Shown: in pieces, positions 24,751 through 35,694 of the stretch | Layout of the letters: every line of letters begins with the position of its first letter | Numbering within the stretch: the first letter of the stretch is position 1 | NCBI RefSeq assembly: GCF_015291745.1 | Contig: NZ_CP030059.1 | Coordinates: forward strand, 7,300,032 to 7,364,031 | DNA from: Bradyrhizobium sp. CCBAU 53351 | GTDB lineage: Bacteria; Pseudomonadota; Alphaproteobacteria; Rhizobiales; Xanthobacteraceae | Length of the DNA: 64,000 nt | Reading direction: 5' to 3' | Made by a program: the position numbers and the translations under genes | Notes under the pieces: model-generated | Told to the model about the DNA's origin: nothing | Seen by the model: only the letters and a program-made list of their open reading frames with translations | Database searches by the model: none

Positions 24751-26496
24751 ATGACTTCTATGAACGACAACAGATATTCCGGCGCGAGCGAAGCCGAGCT
24801 CGGGTTTCTCAAGGAAATCGTTAGAATGCTGCCGGCCGGCCTGACCGTGCAGGACGCCCATGGCGAGCTTTTGCTGGTTAACGACGCCGCGGCCGCGCAG
24901 CTCGGCATGGACGGCAGCCGTCCCTCACCGGATCTCGCGCCGCGCCGCGAGGCCTGTCGCCGGGCCCTGAGCGCCGGCCAGGCCGTCGTCACAGAGGAAG
25001 CGCTTCACGGCGGCGCCACGCGCCAGGTGCTGCTCACGACCCATCGTCCCGTTCGCCTCGCCGGACGCGAGCTCCTGATCTCGGCATCCTCCGACATCAC
25101 CGAGCAAAAGAATTTCGAGGACCAGCTGTTCCGCTCGGCCTATTTCGACGAGCTGACCGGATTGCCCTCGCGGCGCGTGATCGAACATCGTGCCAACAAT
25201 TTGCTTGCGGAGAACAGCGGCGGCGAGCGTTTCGCACTGGCCTTCCTCGACGTCGACAATTTCAAGCACATCAACGACTATTACGGCCACGCCGTCGGCG
25301 ATGCGCTGCTGGTCGAGCTGTCGAAGCGGCTCGGACGCGACTTGCGCGATTCCGACATGCTGTCGCGCATTTCCGGCGACGAATTCCTGCTGCTGCTGTC
25401 GCCGATCCAGAGCCTGGAAGAGGTCGCCGAATTCATGCAGTCGACGCTCGAGCGGCTGACGGCACCGTTCTTCATCGAAAATTCGGAAGTCTTCGTCTCG
25501 ACCTCGGTCGGCGTCAGCATGTATCCCGATCACGGCAGCAGCTTCGAGACGCTGCGACAGAACGCCGACATCGCGATGTACCGCGTCAAGAACGACGGCA
25601 AGGGATCGGCGGCCTTCTTCGACTCCAGCATGGAGCGAGAGGCATTGGCGCGGACGAAGATCGAGCAATCGCTGCGGCTCGCCATCCTGGAGAAGCGCTT
25701 CTGCTGCGCCTTCCAGTCCAAGGTCGACATCCGCACCCAGGCCGTGAAGGGCATCGAAGCCTTGGTGCGCCTGCGCGACGACGAAGGCGTGATCCAGGCA
25801 CCCGGCTCGTTCATCAATCTCGCCGGCGAGCTCGGCTTGATCGACGAGCTCACTCACCTCGTGCTCGCCGAAATCGTCAGATCGATCGATCCGATCAACG
25901 ACACGTTCGGCGCCGACGCGACCATCAGCATCAACGTCGCCGCCAAGCAGGCGGGCAACCCCGAATTCATGCGCAGCTTCGCGCGCGCGCTGGAGGAGAC
26001 CGGTTTCCCCCAGCGCTTCATGATCGAGGTGACGGAAGACGCCTTCGTCGCCAAGAGCCACTTCCAGGCCGAGATCCTGCCGATGTTCCGCAAGCTCGGC
26101 GTCGGCATCTCGATCGACGATTTCGGCACCGGTTACTCCTCGCTCTCGGCGCTGGCCGACATCACCGCGGACGAGATCAAGATCGACCGCTCCTTCATCA
26201 CCGACATTCATAAGCGCCCGCGCAGCCAGGGCATTTTGCGCGCGATCGAATCCTTGAGCGAAGCGCTCGGCATGACCGTGATCGCCGAAGGCCTCGAATC
26301 CTACGAGGAGCTCGCCTATCTCCAGGCCGCGACCAAGATCCGCTACGCGCAGGGCTATTACTTCTCCCGTCCGATCTTCCTGGAAGAGCTGAAGCTGGCA
26401 ACGCCTGCGTCCAGCGAGTCGCGCGCCAGCGTCGCGACCCGACCGATGCAGCAGAACCGCCAGGGCTATTCGCGCGCGAGCGGGTATCGAAGGTAG
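24751..26496 (+). CDS. PAS-GGDEF-EAL cyclic-di-GMP enzyme
   Basis: Cytoplasmic c-di-GMP turnover protein, 581 aa from the ATG at 24751; a TTG at 24721 is in frame but weak. PAS-like sensor at about residues 10-125 (GLTVQDAHGELLLVNDAAAAQLG). GGDEF domain has SGDEF in SRISGDEFLLLL with an RxxD inhibition site (RDSD) five residues before it; Ser in the first position is seen in active cyclases. The EAL domain shows IEALVRL and the DDFGTGYSSLSALADI motif, ending IAEGLESYEELAYLQ. Either or both activities may be live. It stands alone, followed by a gap with a REP-type hairpin. Confidence 0.9.
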   Translation: MTSMNDNRYSGASEAELGFLKEIVRMLPAGLTVQDAHGELLLVNDAAAAQLGMDGSRPSPDLAPRREACRRALSAGQAVVTEEALHGGATRQVLLTTHRPVRLAGRELLISASSDITEQKNFEDQLFRSAYFDELTGLPSRRVIEHRANNLLAENSGGERFALAFLDVDNFKHINDYYGHAVGDALLVELSKRLGRDLRDSDMLSRISGDEFLLLLSPIQSLEEVAEFMQSTLERLTAPFFIENSEVFVSTSVGVSMYPDHGSSFETLRQNADIAMYRVKNDGKGSAAFFDSSMEREALARTKIEQSLRLAILEKRFCCAFQSKVDIRTQAVKGIEALVRLRDDEGVIQAPGSFINLAGELGLIDELTHLVLAEIVRSIDPINDTFGADATISINVAAKQAGNPEFMRSFARALEETGFPQRFMIEVTEDAFVAKSHFQAEILPMFRKLGVGISIDDFGTGYSSLSALADITADEIKIDRSFITDIHKRPRSQGILRAIESLSEALGMTVIAEGLESYEELAYLQAATKIRYAQGYYFSRPIFLEELKLATPASSESRASVATRPMQQNRQGYSRASGYRR

Positions 26497-26529
26497 GGCG
26501 AGAGCGGCGCTGCAATCTCGATGGACTGG

Positions 26530-26552
26530 ATGCCCCGGTCAAGCCGGGGCAT
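26530..26552. repeat. Short GCCCCGG hairpin
   Basis: ATGCCCCGG-TCAAG-CCGGGGCAT palindrome between the GGDEF-EAL and sigma-54 activator genes. Related CATG-flanked hairpins are at 50822-50864 and 60827-60866. Confidence 0.7.
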
Positions 26553-26649
26553 GACAGCGGGGAATGGAGCGGCGCCTCAATGCCCATTTCCCGCTTTGAA
26601 ATCGCTGCCCTTTTGCTAATACACGAGCGGACTTCCCGTGGGATATGTC

Positions 26650-28089
<1,440 letters not shown>

Positions 28090-28097
28090 GTTTCGAG

Positions 28098-28124
28098 ACA
28101 CGGGATTGTCCGGAGTCTCGGATT
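28098..28124. promoter_or_regulatory. Inverted repeat CGAGAC...GTCTCG, possible UAS
   Basis: CGAGAC (start about 28098) and GTCTCG flank a GGATTGTCC core, about 90 bases upstream of the -24 element. It could be a binding site for the adjacent activator or the terminator of its gene; there is no T tract. Confidence 0.4.
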
Positions 28125-28153
28125 CCTGACACGGCGTCGCGCCCCTCTCGCTG

Positions 28154-28167
28154 TCCGCAAATGCGGA
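28154..28167. promoter_or_regulatory. TCCGCA-AA-TGCGGA, candidate activator site
   Basis: Perfect 6-bp arms with a 2-base spacer, about 45 bases upstream of the -24 element. Position and symmetry fit an enhancer site for a Fis-type activator. Confidence 0.5.
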
Positions 28168-28209
28168 AATTGCCGTGTTTTCAGCCAAATTGCGCAAACC
28201 ATCCGCATC

Positions 28210-28225
28210 TGGCGCGGACCTTGCT
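28210..28225 (+). promoter_or_regulatory. Sigma-54 (-24/-12) promoter
   Basis: TGGCGCGGACCTTGCT matches the consensus TGGCAC-N5-TTGCW with one change (A to G), and GG and GC have the required spacing. Predicted transcription start is near 28236, 50 bases before the MHS gene. Confidence 0.75.
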
Positions 28226-28285
28226 CTTCGCTTTGCACAATGACGCATGCTGCACATGCGCATTCGCAAACAGGGAGGACGCAAG

Positions 28286-29596
28286 ATGAGTGAAGCGATC
28301 TCGGTCCATCAGCTTCAGGCGAGACAGCCCTCGCACGTCACGGTCGCCACCGCGAGCCTGATCGGCACCGCCATCGAGTGGTACGATTTCTTCCTCTACG
28401 GCACTGCCGCGGCGCTGATCTTCAACAAGCTGTTCTTTCCGACCTTCGACCCCATGATGGGAACGTTGCTGGCGTTCGCCACCTACGCGCTCGGCTTCAT
28501 CGCGCGCCCGCTCGGCGGCATCGTTTTCGGCCATTACGGCGACAAGATCGGCCGCAAGACCATGCTGTACCTGACGCTGCTGATCATGGGCGTGGCGACC
28601 GCGGCCATCGGCTTCCTGCCGACCTACGAGACCGCCGGCATCTGGGCCGCGATCCTGCTCGTCGCCTGCCGGCTGATCCAGGGCTTTGGCCTCGGCGGCG
28701 AATGGGGCGGCGCGGTGCTGATGGCGGTCGAGCATGCGCCTGCGGACAAGAAGGGTTTTTACGGCAGCTGGCCGCAGCTGGGGGCACCGCTCGGCCTCGT
28801 CCTCGGCACGCTGGTCTTCTCCGTGGTCTCCGCCACGCTGACCGACGCGCAGCTCTATGCCTGGGGCTGGCGCATCCCGTTCCTGTTCTCGATCGCGCTG
28901 GTGCTGGTCGGGCTGTGGATCCGCTTCACCATCGCGGAATCACCGGAATTCCAGAAGGTCAAGGACACCAAGCAGGAAGTGAAGATGCCGATCCTCGAGG
29001 CCATCAGGATGTATCCCAAGAACATCCTGCTGGCGATGGGCGCGCGCTTCGCCGAGAACGGCTTCTTCTACATCTACGCCACCTTCGTGCTCGCTTATGC
29101 CACGCAATCGCTCGGCATGAACAAGCAGGACATGCTCAACGGCGTCTTGATCGGCGCCGCCGTCGAAACTTTCACCATCCCGGCGTTCGGCGCGCTGTCC
29201 GATCGCGTCGGGCGGCGGCCGATCTACATCTTCGGCGCGGTGTTCTCGGCGCTGATGTCGTTCCCGCTGTTCATGCTGCTTTCGACCAGGAACCCGCAAT
29301 ATGCCTGGATCGCGATCGTGCTCGGTCTCGCCATCGGGCACGCCGCGATGTACGGGCCGCAGGCGAGCTTCCTGTCGGAGCTGTTCGGCACCAAGGTGCG
29401 CTATAGCGGCGTCTCGCTCGGCTACAACCTCGCCTCGATCTTCGCCGGCGCGCTGTCGCCGCTGATCGCGACGGGGTTGATGACGGCCTATGCGCCGGCA
29501 ACCTGGCCGATCTCGCTCTACATGATCGCGCTCGCGCTCATCACCGTGGTGTCGGTCTATTTCGCCACCGAAACACGCAAGATAGTTCAGGGCTGA
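28286..29596 (+). CDS. MHS-type MFS symporter (ShiA/KgtP/ProP-like)
   Basis: 436-aa inner-membrane metabolite:H+ symporter. ATG at 28286 is preceded by GGGAGGACGC. Typical of the branch are ASLIGTAIEWYDFFLYGTAA in the first segment, FARPLGG-like FIARPLGGIVFGHYGDKIG, and FGLGGEWGGAV. About twelve segments can be counted. Substrates in this branch are carboxylates such as shikimate, 2-oxoglutarate or short-chain acids. Its place between a sigma-54 promoter and a CoA-transferase suggests uptake of a carboxylate that the transferase then activates. Confidence 0.9.
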   Translation: MSEAISVHQLQARQPSHVTVATASLIGTAIEWYDFFLYGTAAALIFNKLFFPTFDPMMGTLLAFATYALGFIARPLGGIVFGHYGDKIGRKTMLYLTLLIMGVATAAIGFLPTYETAGIWAAILLVACRLIQGFGLGGEWGGAVLMAVEHAPADKKGFYGSWPQLGAPLGLVLGTLVFSVVSATLTDAQLYAWGWRIPFLFSIALVLVGLWIRFTIAESPEFQKVKDTKQEVKMPILEAIRMYPKNILLAMGARFAENGFFYIYATFVLAYATQSLGMNKQDMLNGVLIGAAVETFTIPAFGALSDRVGRRPIYIFGAVFSALMSFPLFMLLSTRNPQYAWIAIVLGLAIGHAAMYGPQASFLSELFGTKVRYSGVSLGYNLASIFAGALSPLIATGLMTAYAPATWPISLYMIALALITVVSVYFATETRKIVQG

Positions 29597-29621
29597 ACGG
29601 CCTGATCGTGTCGTCCGTCGA

Positions 29622-29651
29622 GAGGAGCACGCTGTTCCAGCGCTGCTCCTC
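29622..29651. promoter_or_regulatory. Hairpin between MHS gene and CoA-transferase
   Basis: GAGGAGCA-CGCTG-TTC-CAGCG-C-TGCTCCTC, a near-perfect 13-bp stem in the 108-base gap. No T tract follows. It may set relative expression of the two genes or protect the upstream mRNA. Confidence 0.5.
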
Positions 29652-29704
29652 GCGATAGGATCAAGCAACAACGGCATACGGTCGAAAGGATCGGGAGGAC
29701 CACC

Positions 29705-31732
29705 GTGAGCCATCATCCAGCTCTGCCCTACCTACGCAATTCCGAGAAAGGCAAGGTCGTCACGGCCGCCGAAGCGGTCATGCTGATCCGCGATGGCGAC
29801 ACGGTGGCGACCGGCGGCTTCGTCGGCATCGGCTTTGCCGAGGAGATCGCGATCGCGCTGGAGGAGCTCTATCTCTCGCACGAGGGCGACGCGCCCTATA
29901 CGCAGGGCAAGCCGCGCAATCTGACGCTGGTCTATGCGGCCGGCCAGGGCGACGGCAAGGATCGCGGCCTCAATCATTTCGCGCATGAAGGCCTGGTCCG
30001 CCGCGTGATCGGCGGACATTGGGGGCTTGCGCCGAAATTGCAGCAGCTCGCGATCTCAGGCCAGATCGAGGCCTACAATTTGCCGCAGGGCGTCATCACG
30101 CATCTGTTCCGGGACATCGCCGCGCACCGGCCCGGCCATGTCACCCGCGTCGGCATGGGCACGTTCGTCGACCCCCGGCAGGGCGGCGGCAAGCTCAATG
30201 CACGCACCACCGAGGATCTGGTCGAGCTGATCACGATCGGCGGCGAGGAGTGCCTGCTCTACAAGACCTTTCCGATCAACGTCGGCATCATCCGGGCCAC
30301 CACCGGCGACCCCGACGGCAACCTCACGATGGAGAAGGAGGCGCTGACGCTGGAAGCGCTCGCCATCGCCATGGCGGCGCATAATTCCGGCGGCATCGTC
30401 ATTGCCCAGGTCGAACGCGTCGCCGAGGCCGGCAGCCTCAATCCGCGCCAGGTCAAGATTCCCGGCATCCTCGTCGACTGCGTCGTGGTGGCGAAGCCCG
30501 AGAATCACTGGCAGACCTTCGGCACCCAATACAATCCGGCTTTCTCGAGCGAGATCCGGGTCCGCGCCGCCTCGCTGCCGGTGATGCCGGTCAGCGAGCG
30601 CAAGATCATCGCGCGGCGTGCCGCCCTCGAACTCAAGGCCAACAGCGTCGTCAATCTCGGCATCGGCATGCCCGAGGGGATCGCCTCAATTGCCAATGAG
30701 GAGCGGATCATCGATCTCATCACGCTGACGGCGGAGCCCGGCGTGATCGGCGGCATCCCCGCGAGCGGCATCGATTTCGGCGCGGCGATCAACACGCAGG
30801 CGGTGATCGACCAGCCCTATCAGTTCGACTTCTATGACGGCGGCGGGCTCGATGCCGCCTTCCTCGGACTCGCCCAGGTCGATCGCGCCGGCAACCTCAA
30901 TGTCAGCAAGTTCGGGCCGAAGCTCGCGGGCGCCGGCGGCTTCATCAACATCAGCCAGAACGCCAAGGAGGTCATCTTCGTCGGCACCTTCGGCGCGGGT
31001 AAGCAAAGTATCTCGGTGAACGACGGCAAGCTCGTCATTCTCGACGAAGCCAAGTCGCGCAAATTCGTGGATCACGTCGAGCATGTCACCTTCAGCGGCC
31101 CGTTCGCGGCCGCGCGCAAGCAACGCACCCTGTATGTCACCGAGCGCTGCGTGTTCGAGCTCAGGCCCGACGGGCTGGAGCTGACGGAAATCGCGCCCGG
31201 CATCGACATCGAGCGCGACATTCTACGCCTGATGGATTTCAAGCCGTTGATCCCGCGCGATCCAGGGCTGATGGACGCACGCATCTTCCGCGAAGGCCTG
31301 ATGGATCTGCGCGAGCGCCTGCTCACCATTCCGCTCGACCAGCGCTTCACGCTGGACGAGCAGCAGAACCTGTTCTTCGTCAATCTGGAACGCTACCCGC
31401 TGCGCAGCAGGGCCGAGATCGACACCATCGCTTCCATCGTCGAGGCCAAGCTCGCACCGCTGGGGCGGCGGGTCTACGCCATCGTCAATTATGACAATTT
31501 TTCCATCCTGCCGGAGTTGATGGACGATTATTCAGCCATGGTGCGCAGCCTCGTCGACCGCTTCTATTCCGGCGTGTCGCGCTACACCACGTCGGGCTTC
31601 CTGCGCATCAAGCTCGGCGAAGCCCTGGAGAAGCGCGGCGTCGCGCCGCATATTTTCGAAAGCGCCGACGAAGCGCAGTCGGATCGGCGTCAGGCCGAGG
31701 GAGCCGGCAATACGCGGCCGGCCCAAAAATGA
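29705..31732 (+). CDS. Acyl-CoA:carboxylate CoA-transferase (YdiF-like)
   Basis: Family I CoA-transferase with both subunits fused, 675 aa against about 530-550 for E. coli YdiF-type, owing to an extra C-terminal region (roughly residues 520-675). GTG start at 29705 follows GGGAGGACC. N-terminal half: [20 protein letters not shown] and [12 protein letters not shown]. Second half: [17 protein letters not shown] and the catalytic Glu in [15 protein letters not shown]. The C-terminal extension has [20 protein letters not shown] and [11 protein letters not shown] and is shared by some proteobacterial members. It transfers CoA between short or branched carboxylates. Probably co-expressed with the transporter upstream. 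Confidence 0.9.
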   Translation: MSHHPALPYLRNSEKGKVVTAAEAVMLIRDGDTVATGGFVGIGFAEEIAIALEELYLSHEGDAPYTQGKPRNLTLVYAAGQGDGKDRGLNHFAHEGLVRRVIGGHWGLAPKLQQLAISGQIEAYNLPQGVITHLFRDIAAHRPGHVTRVGMGTFVDPRQGGGKLNARTTEDLVELITIGGEECLLYKTFPINVGIIRATTGDPDGNLTMEKEALTLEALAIAMAAHNSGGIVIAQVERVAEAGSLNPRQVKIPGILVDCVVVAKPENHWQTFGTQYNPAFSSEIRVRAASLPVMPVSERKIIARRAALELKANSVVNLGIGMPEGIASIANEERIIDLITLTAEPGVIGGIPASGIDFGAAINTQAVIDQPYQFDFYDGGGLDAAFLGLAQVDRAGNLNVSKFGPKLAGAGGFINISQNAKEVIFVGTFGAGKQSISVNDGKLVILDEAKSRKFVDHVEHVTFSGPFAAARKQRTLYVTERCVFELRPDGLELTEIAPGIDIERDILRLMDFKPLIPRDPGLMDARIFREGLMDLRERLLTIPLDQRFTLDEQQNLFFVNLERYPLRSRAEIDTIASIVEAKLAPLGRRVYAIVNYDNFSILPELMDDYSAMVRSLVDRFYSGVSRYTTSGFLRIKLGEALEKRGVAPHIFESADEAQSDRRQAEGAGNTRPAQK

Positions 31733-31838
31733 TGCATGTTCGAGTGGCCGACACGCTCGGCCGGAAGGATCAATTGCAATGTTCGTAGTGTTGTGCAAAT
31801 CGCTGCTGCCGAGAAACTTTGAATCAGGAGGGACCATC

Positions 31839-33023
31839 GTGCGTCGATCACTCATCATAACAACAACCATTCTCGCACTCGCCACGGGGACCTCCGCGCG
31901 AGCCGACGATCTCAAGGTCGCGCTGATCTACGGCAAGACCGGTCCGCTCGAGGCCTACGCCAAGCAGACCGAGACCGGCCTGAAGATGGGCTTTGAATAC
32001 GCCACCAAGGGCACGATGACGCTCGACGGTCGCAAGATCGTCATCATCACCAAGGACGACCAGGGCAAGCCGGACCTCGCCAAGGCCGCGCTCGCCGAAG
32101 CCTATCAGGACGACAAGGCCGACATCGCGATCGGCACCACATCGTCGGCCGCGGCGCTCGCCATTCTCCCGGTCGCCGAGGAGAACAAGAAGATCCTGAT
32201 CGTCGAGCCCGCCGTCGCGGATCAGATTACCGGCGAGAAATGGAATCGCTACATCTTCCGCACCGCGCGCAACTCCTCGCAGGACGCGATCTCCAACGCG
32301 GTCGCGATCGGCAAGCAGGGCGTCACCGTCGCGACGCTGGCGCAGGACTATGCTTTCGGCCGCGACGGCGTCGCCGCCTTCAAGGAGGCGCTCGGCAAGA
32401 CCGGCGCGACGCTCGCTGCGGAAGAATATGCTCCGACCAACACCACCGACTTCACCGCGGTCGGCCAGCGCCTGTTCGACGCGCTGAAGGACAAGCCGGG
32501 CCGCAAGGTGATCTGGGTGATCTGGGCCGGCGCCGGCAATCCGCTGGCCAAGCTCCAGGACATGGACCCGAAGCGCTACGGCATCGAGCTCTCCACCGGC
32601 GGCAACATCCTGCCGGCGCTCGCGGCCTATAAGGGCCTGCCCGGCATGGAAGGCGCGACCTACTATTTCTACGAGATCCCGAAGAACCCGGTGAACGACT
32701 GGCTGGTGGCCGAACACCAGAAGCGCTTCAACGCGCCGCCGGACTTCTTCACCGCGGGCGGCTTCGCTGCCGCGATGTCCGTCGTCGCCGCCGTCACCAA
32801 GGCGAAGTCGACCGACAGCGAGAAGCTGATCACGGCGATGGAAGGCCTGGAGTTCGACACGCCGAAGGGCAAGATGGTGTTCCGGAAAGAAGATCATCAG
32901 GCGCTGCAGAGCATGTACGCGTTCAAGGTCAAGGTCGATCCGAACATCGCCTGGGCCGTGCTCGAGCCGGTGCGCGAGCTGAAGATCGAGGACATGGACG
33001 TCCCGGTCAAGAACAAGCGCTGA
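31839..33023 (+). CDS. Liv-type ABC transporter substrate-binding protein
   Basis: 394-aa periplasmic binding protein of the branched-chain amino acid (Peripla_BP_6) class. Start GTG at 31839 after CAGGAGGGA; signal peptide VRRSLIITTTILALATGTSARA. The binding-fold is seen in KVALIYGKTGPLEAYAKQTE, ALAEAYQDDKADIAIGTTSSAAAL and VGQRLFDALKDKPGRKVIWVIW. It is the first gene of a complete uptake set with the two ATPases and two permeases that follow. The ligand could be an amino acid, amide, urea or aromatic or short-chain acid; the residues cannot decide it by eye. Confidence 0.9.
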   Translation: MRRSLIITTTILALATGTSARADDLKVALIYGKTGPLEAYAKQTETGLKMGFEYATKGTMTLDGRKIVIITKDDQGKPDLAKAALAEAYQDDKADIAIGTTSSAAALAILPVAEENKKILIVEPAVADQITGEKWNRYIFRTARNSSQDAISNAVAIGKQGVTVATLAQDYAFGRDGVAAFKEALGKTGATLAAEEYAPTNTTDFTAVGQRLFDALKDKPGRKVIWVIWAGAGNPLAKLQDMDPKRYGIELSTGGNILPALAAYKGLPGMEGATYYFYEIPKNPVNDWLVAEHQKRFNAPPDFFTAGGFAAAMSVVAAVTKAKSTDSEKLITAMEGLEFDTPKGKMVFRKEDHQALQSMYAFKVKVDPNIAWAVLEPVRELKIEDMDVPVKNKR

Positions 33024-33035
33024 GTCGTCTTGCTT

Positions 33036-33140
33036 CACCTCTCCCGCTTGCGGGAGAGGCCGGGAGAGGGTTTTCCTCTTGGGGATTTCCCCGTTGCGGA
33101 AGCACCCTCTCCCCCGCCCTCGCCCGCAAGCGGCGGAGGG
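33036..33140. repeat. CTCTCCCGC hairpin element between SBP and LivG-type gene
   Basis: Contains CCTCTCCCGC-TT-GCGGGAGAGG followed by CGGGAGAGGG...CACCCTCTCCC and a second CCGCAAGCGG-type block. It sits in the 171-base gap inside the transporter operon and resembles the hairpin at 19506. Confidence 0.75.
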
Positions 33141-33194
33141 AGCGCAGCGCGCCCGCGGTTAAAGTCTTCGTCCACATCATTCGCCCGACATCAC

Positions 33195-33968
33195 ATGCCC
33201 CTCACCCTCGAAACCCGCGACCTCACCATCCGCTTCGGCGGTCACGTTGCGGTCAACAACGTCTCCTGCACGTTCCGTCCGGGCGAGCTCACCGCGATCG
33301 TCGGGCCGAACGGCGCCGGCAAGACCACTTATTTCAACCTGATCTCCGGCCAGCTGCGCGCGTCGCACGGCAGCATCCTGTTCGACGGCACCGACATCAC
33401 CCAGCAGTCCGCGCCGCTGCGCACCCGCGCCGGCCTCGGGCGCGCCTTCCAGCTCACCAATCTCTTTCCGAACCTCAGCGTGGAAGAGAACGTGCGCCTC
33501 GCGGTGCAGGCGGCGAACGGCACCCATTACGACATGCTGCGGCCCTGGATGGTGCGCCGCGACCTGATCGCGCGCGCCGACGCCATCCTCGACCAGGTCG
33601 CGCTCGGCGGCCGCCGCGGTGTCGCCGCAACCGCGCTGTCGCATGGCGACCAGCGCAAGCTCGAGGTCGCGCTGATGATCGGGCTGGAGCCGAAGGTTTT
33701 CATGTTCGACGAGCCGACCGCCGGCATGAGCATCGACGAGGTGCCCGTCGTGCTCAACCTGATCGCGCAGCTCAAGCAGGACAAGAGCAAGATCATTCTC
33801 CTGGTCGAACACAAGATGGACGTGGTGCGCTCGCTCGCCGACCGCATCATCGTGCTGCATAACGGCCAGCTCGTCGCCGACGGCCCGCCTGCCGAGGTGA
33901 TCGCCTCGCCGATCGTGCAGGAGGCCTATCTCGGCGTCGCGCCCAAAACCGCAGCGAGCGTCGCATGA
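33195..33968 (+). CDS. Branched-chain amino acid ABC ATPase, LivG-type
   Basis: 257-aa ATP-binding subunit from the ATG at 33195 (MPLTLETRDLTIRFGGHVAV). Walker A GPNGAGKTT, signature LSHGDQRKLEVALMI (canonical LSxGE with D for E), Walker B VFMFDEPTAGMS, and the LivG-type insertion QLTNLFPNLSVEENVRLAVQ. The frame open upstream to 33030 runs through the repeat and is not coding. Its stop overlaps the start of the next gene (ATGA), so expression is coupled. Confidence 0.93.
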   Translation: MPLTLETRDLTIRFGGHVAVNNVSCTFRPGELTAIVGPNGAGKTTYFNLISGQLRASHGSILFDGTDITQQSAPLRTRAGLGRAFQLTNLFPNLSVEENVRLAVQAANGTHYDMLRPWMVRRDLIARADAILDQVALGGRRGVAATALSHGDQRKLEVALMIGLEPKVFMFDEPTAGMSIDEVPVVLNLIAQLKQDKSKIILLVEHKMDVVRSLADRIIVLHNGQLVADGPPAEVIASPIVQEAYLGVAPKTAASVA

Positions 33969-34687
33969 CCGATTTGCTCGAGCTTTCCGGCGTGCACACC
34001 CATATCGGCCGCTACCACATCCTCCAGGGCATCGATCTCACTGTTCCGCAAGGACAGGTCACGATGCTGCTCGGCCGTAACGGCGCCGGCAAGACCACGA
34101 CGCTGCGCACCATCATGGGGCTGTGGCAGGCTACAAGCGGCGAGATCAGCCTCGGCGGAATGCGCATCGAAAGCCACGCCACGCCCGACATCGCACGGCT
34201 CGGCGTCGGCTACGTGCCGGAGAGCATGGCGGTGTTCTCGGATCTCACGGTGAAGGAGAACCTCGTGCTGGCGGCGCGCGACGGCCCGCTGGACGATGCC
34301 CAGCTCGACTGGATCTTCGGCTTCTTCCCGGCGCTGCGCCGGTTCTGGCTGTCGCGCGCGGGAAGTCTCTCGGGCGGACAAAAGCAGATGTTGTCCATCG
34401 CCCGCGCCATCATCGAGCCGCGCAAGCTGCTCTTGATCGACGAGCCGACCAAGGGCCTGGCGCCCGCGATCGTGATGGCGCTGATCGAGTGCCTGAAGGA
34501 AATCAAACGCAAGGGCGCCACGATCCTGCTTGTCGAGCAGAATTTCTTCGCCGCCCGCGAGCTCGGCGACAATGTGCTGGTCATGGACAACGGCACCATC
34601 GTCCACCGCGGCGCGATGGCGGCGCTCGCCGCCGACGTGCCGCTGCAGGAGCGGCTGCTCGGCCTGAGCCTGGAGACACATCAGTGA
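33965..34687 (+). CDS. Branched-chain amino acid ABC ATPase, LivF-type
   Basis: 240-aa second ATPase. Walker A GRNGAGKTTTLRTIMGLW, signature LSGGQKQMLSIARAI, Walker B LLLIDEPTKGLAP, and the LivF-type GVGYVPESMAVFSDLTVKENL are present. Overlaps the preceding gene by 4 bases (ATGA) and the next by 4 (GTGA). It acts with the LivG-type subunit to power the two permeases. Confidence 0.93.
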   Translation: MTDLLELSGVHTHIGRYHILQGIDLTVPQGQVTMLLGRNGAGKTTTLRTIMGLWQATSGEISLGGMRIESHATPDIARLGVGYVPESMAVFSDLTVKENLVLAARDGPLDDAQLDWIFGFFPALRRFWLSRAGSLSGGQKQMLSIARAIIEPRKLLLIDEPTKGLAPAIVMALIECLKEIKRKGATILLVEQNFFAARELGDNVLVMDNGTIVHRGAMAALAADVPLQERLLGLSLETHQ

Positions 34688-35694
34688 CTGAACTCGCCGC
34701 AACCGATCCCCTGCCGAAGCCGAAGCGCGACATCGCGCCGATCCTGCTGCCCGTCGCGCTCGCGCTTCTCATGATCCCGCTGATCGGCTCGACCTCCTCC
34801 TGGCTGACGCTGACGGCGGCAAGCCTTGCGATGGGCATGATGATCTTCATCATGGCCTCCGGGCTGACGCTGGTGTTCGGCCTGATGGACGTGCTCAATT
34901 TCGGCCACGGCGCCTTCATCGCCGTCGGCGCCTATGTCGCGACCCTGGTGCTGGCGCCGTTCGCGGCCTCGATGCAGGCCGATTCGCTGTGGATGAACCT
35001 TGCGGTGCTGGCACCGGCCGCGCTGCTCTCGATGGCGGTGTCGGGCGCCCTCGGCCTCGTGGTCGAGCGCGTGCTGATCCTCCCCGTATACGGCCAGCAT
35101 CTGAAGCAGATCCTGATGACGACGGGCGGCCTGATCGTCGCCGAGCAGACGATGTATGCGCTGTGGGGACCGCAGATCATTCCGATGCCGCTGCCGGCCT
35201 CGCTGCGCGGCTCCTTCATCTTCGGCGACGTCGCGATCGCCAAATACCGCGTGCTGGCGATGCTGATCGGCCTTGCCGTCTTCATCGCGATCCAGCTCGT
35301 GCTCAATCGCAGCAAGCTCGGCCTTCTGATCCGGGCCGGCGTCGAGAACCGCGAAATGGTCGAGGCGCTCGGCTATCGCATTCGCCGGCTGTTCCTCGGC
35401 GTCTTCATGACCGGATCGGCGCTCGCCGGCCTCGGCGGCGTGATGTGGGCGCTCTATCGCGAACAGGTCCACGCCTCCATGAGCGACGACCTCACCGTGC
35501 TGATCTTCATCGTCGTCATCATCGGCGGCCTGGGATCGATCGGCGGCTGCTTCATCGGCGCGATCCTCGTGGCCATGGTCGCCAATTACGGCGGCTTCCT
35601 GGTGCCGAAACTCGCCCTCGTTTCCAACATCCTGCTGATGGTCGCCATTTTGATGTGGCGGCCGCGCGGCCTTTATGCGGTGACCAGCCGATGA
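34684..35694 (+). CDS. Branched-chain amino acid ABC permease, LivH-type
   Basis: 336-aa membrane permease. GTG start at 34684 overlaps the LivF-type stop (GTGA), which fixes the start. Characteristic blocks are MASGLTLVFGLMDVLNFGHGAF and, near the end, IFIVVIIGGLGSIGGCFIGAI. About eight hydrophobic segments. The long open frame upstream (from 34123) is a shadow of the ATPase gene. Confidence 0.92.
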   Translation: MTELAATDPLPKPKRDIAPILLPVALALLMIPLIGSTSSWLTLTAASLAMGMMIFIMASGLTLVFGLMDVLNFGHGAFIAVGAYVATLVLAPFAASMQADSLWMNLAVLAPAALLSMAVSGALGLVVERVLILPVYGQHLKQILMTTGGLIVAEQTMYALWGPQIIPMPLPASLRGSFIFGDVAIAKYRVLAMLIGLAVFIAIQLVLNRSKLGLLIRAGVENREMVEALGYRIRRLFLGVFMTGSALAGLGGVMWALYREQVHASMSDDLTVLIFIVVIIGGLGSIGGCFIGAILVAMVANYGGFLVPKLALVSNILLMVAILMWRPRGLYAVTSR

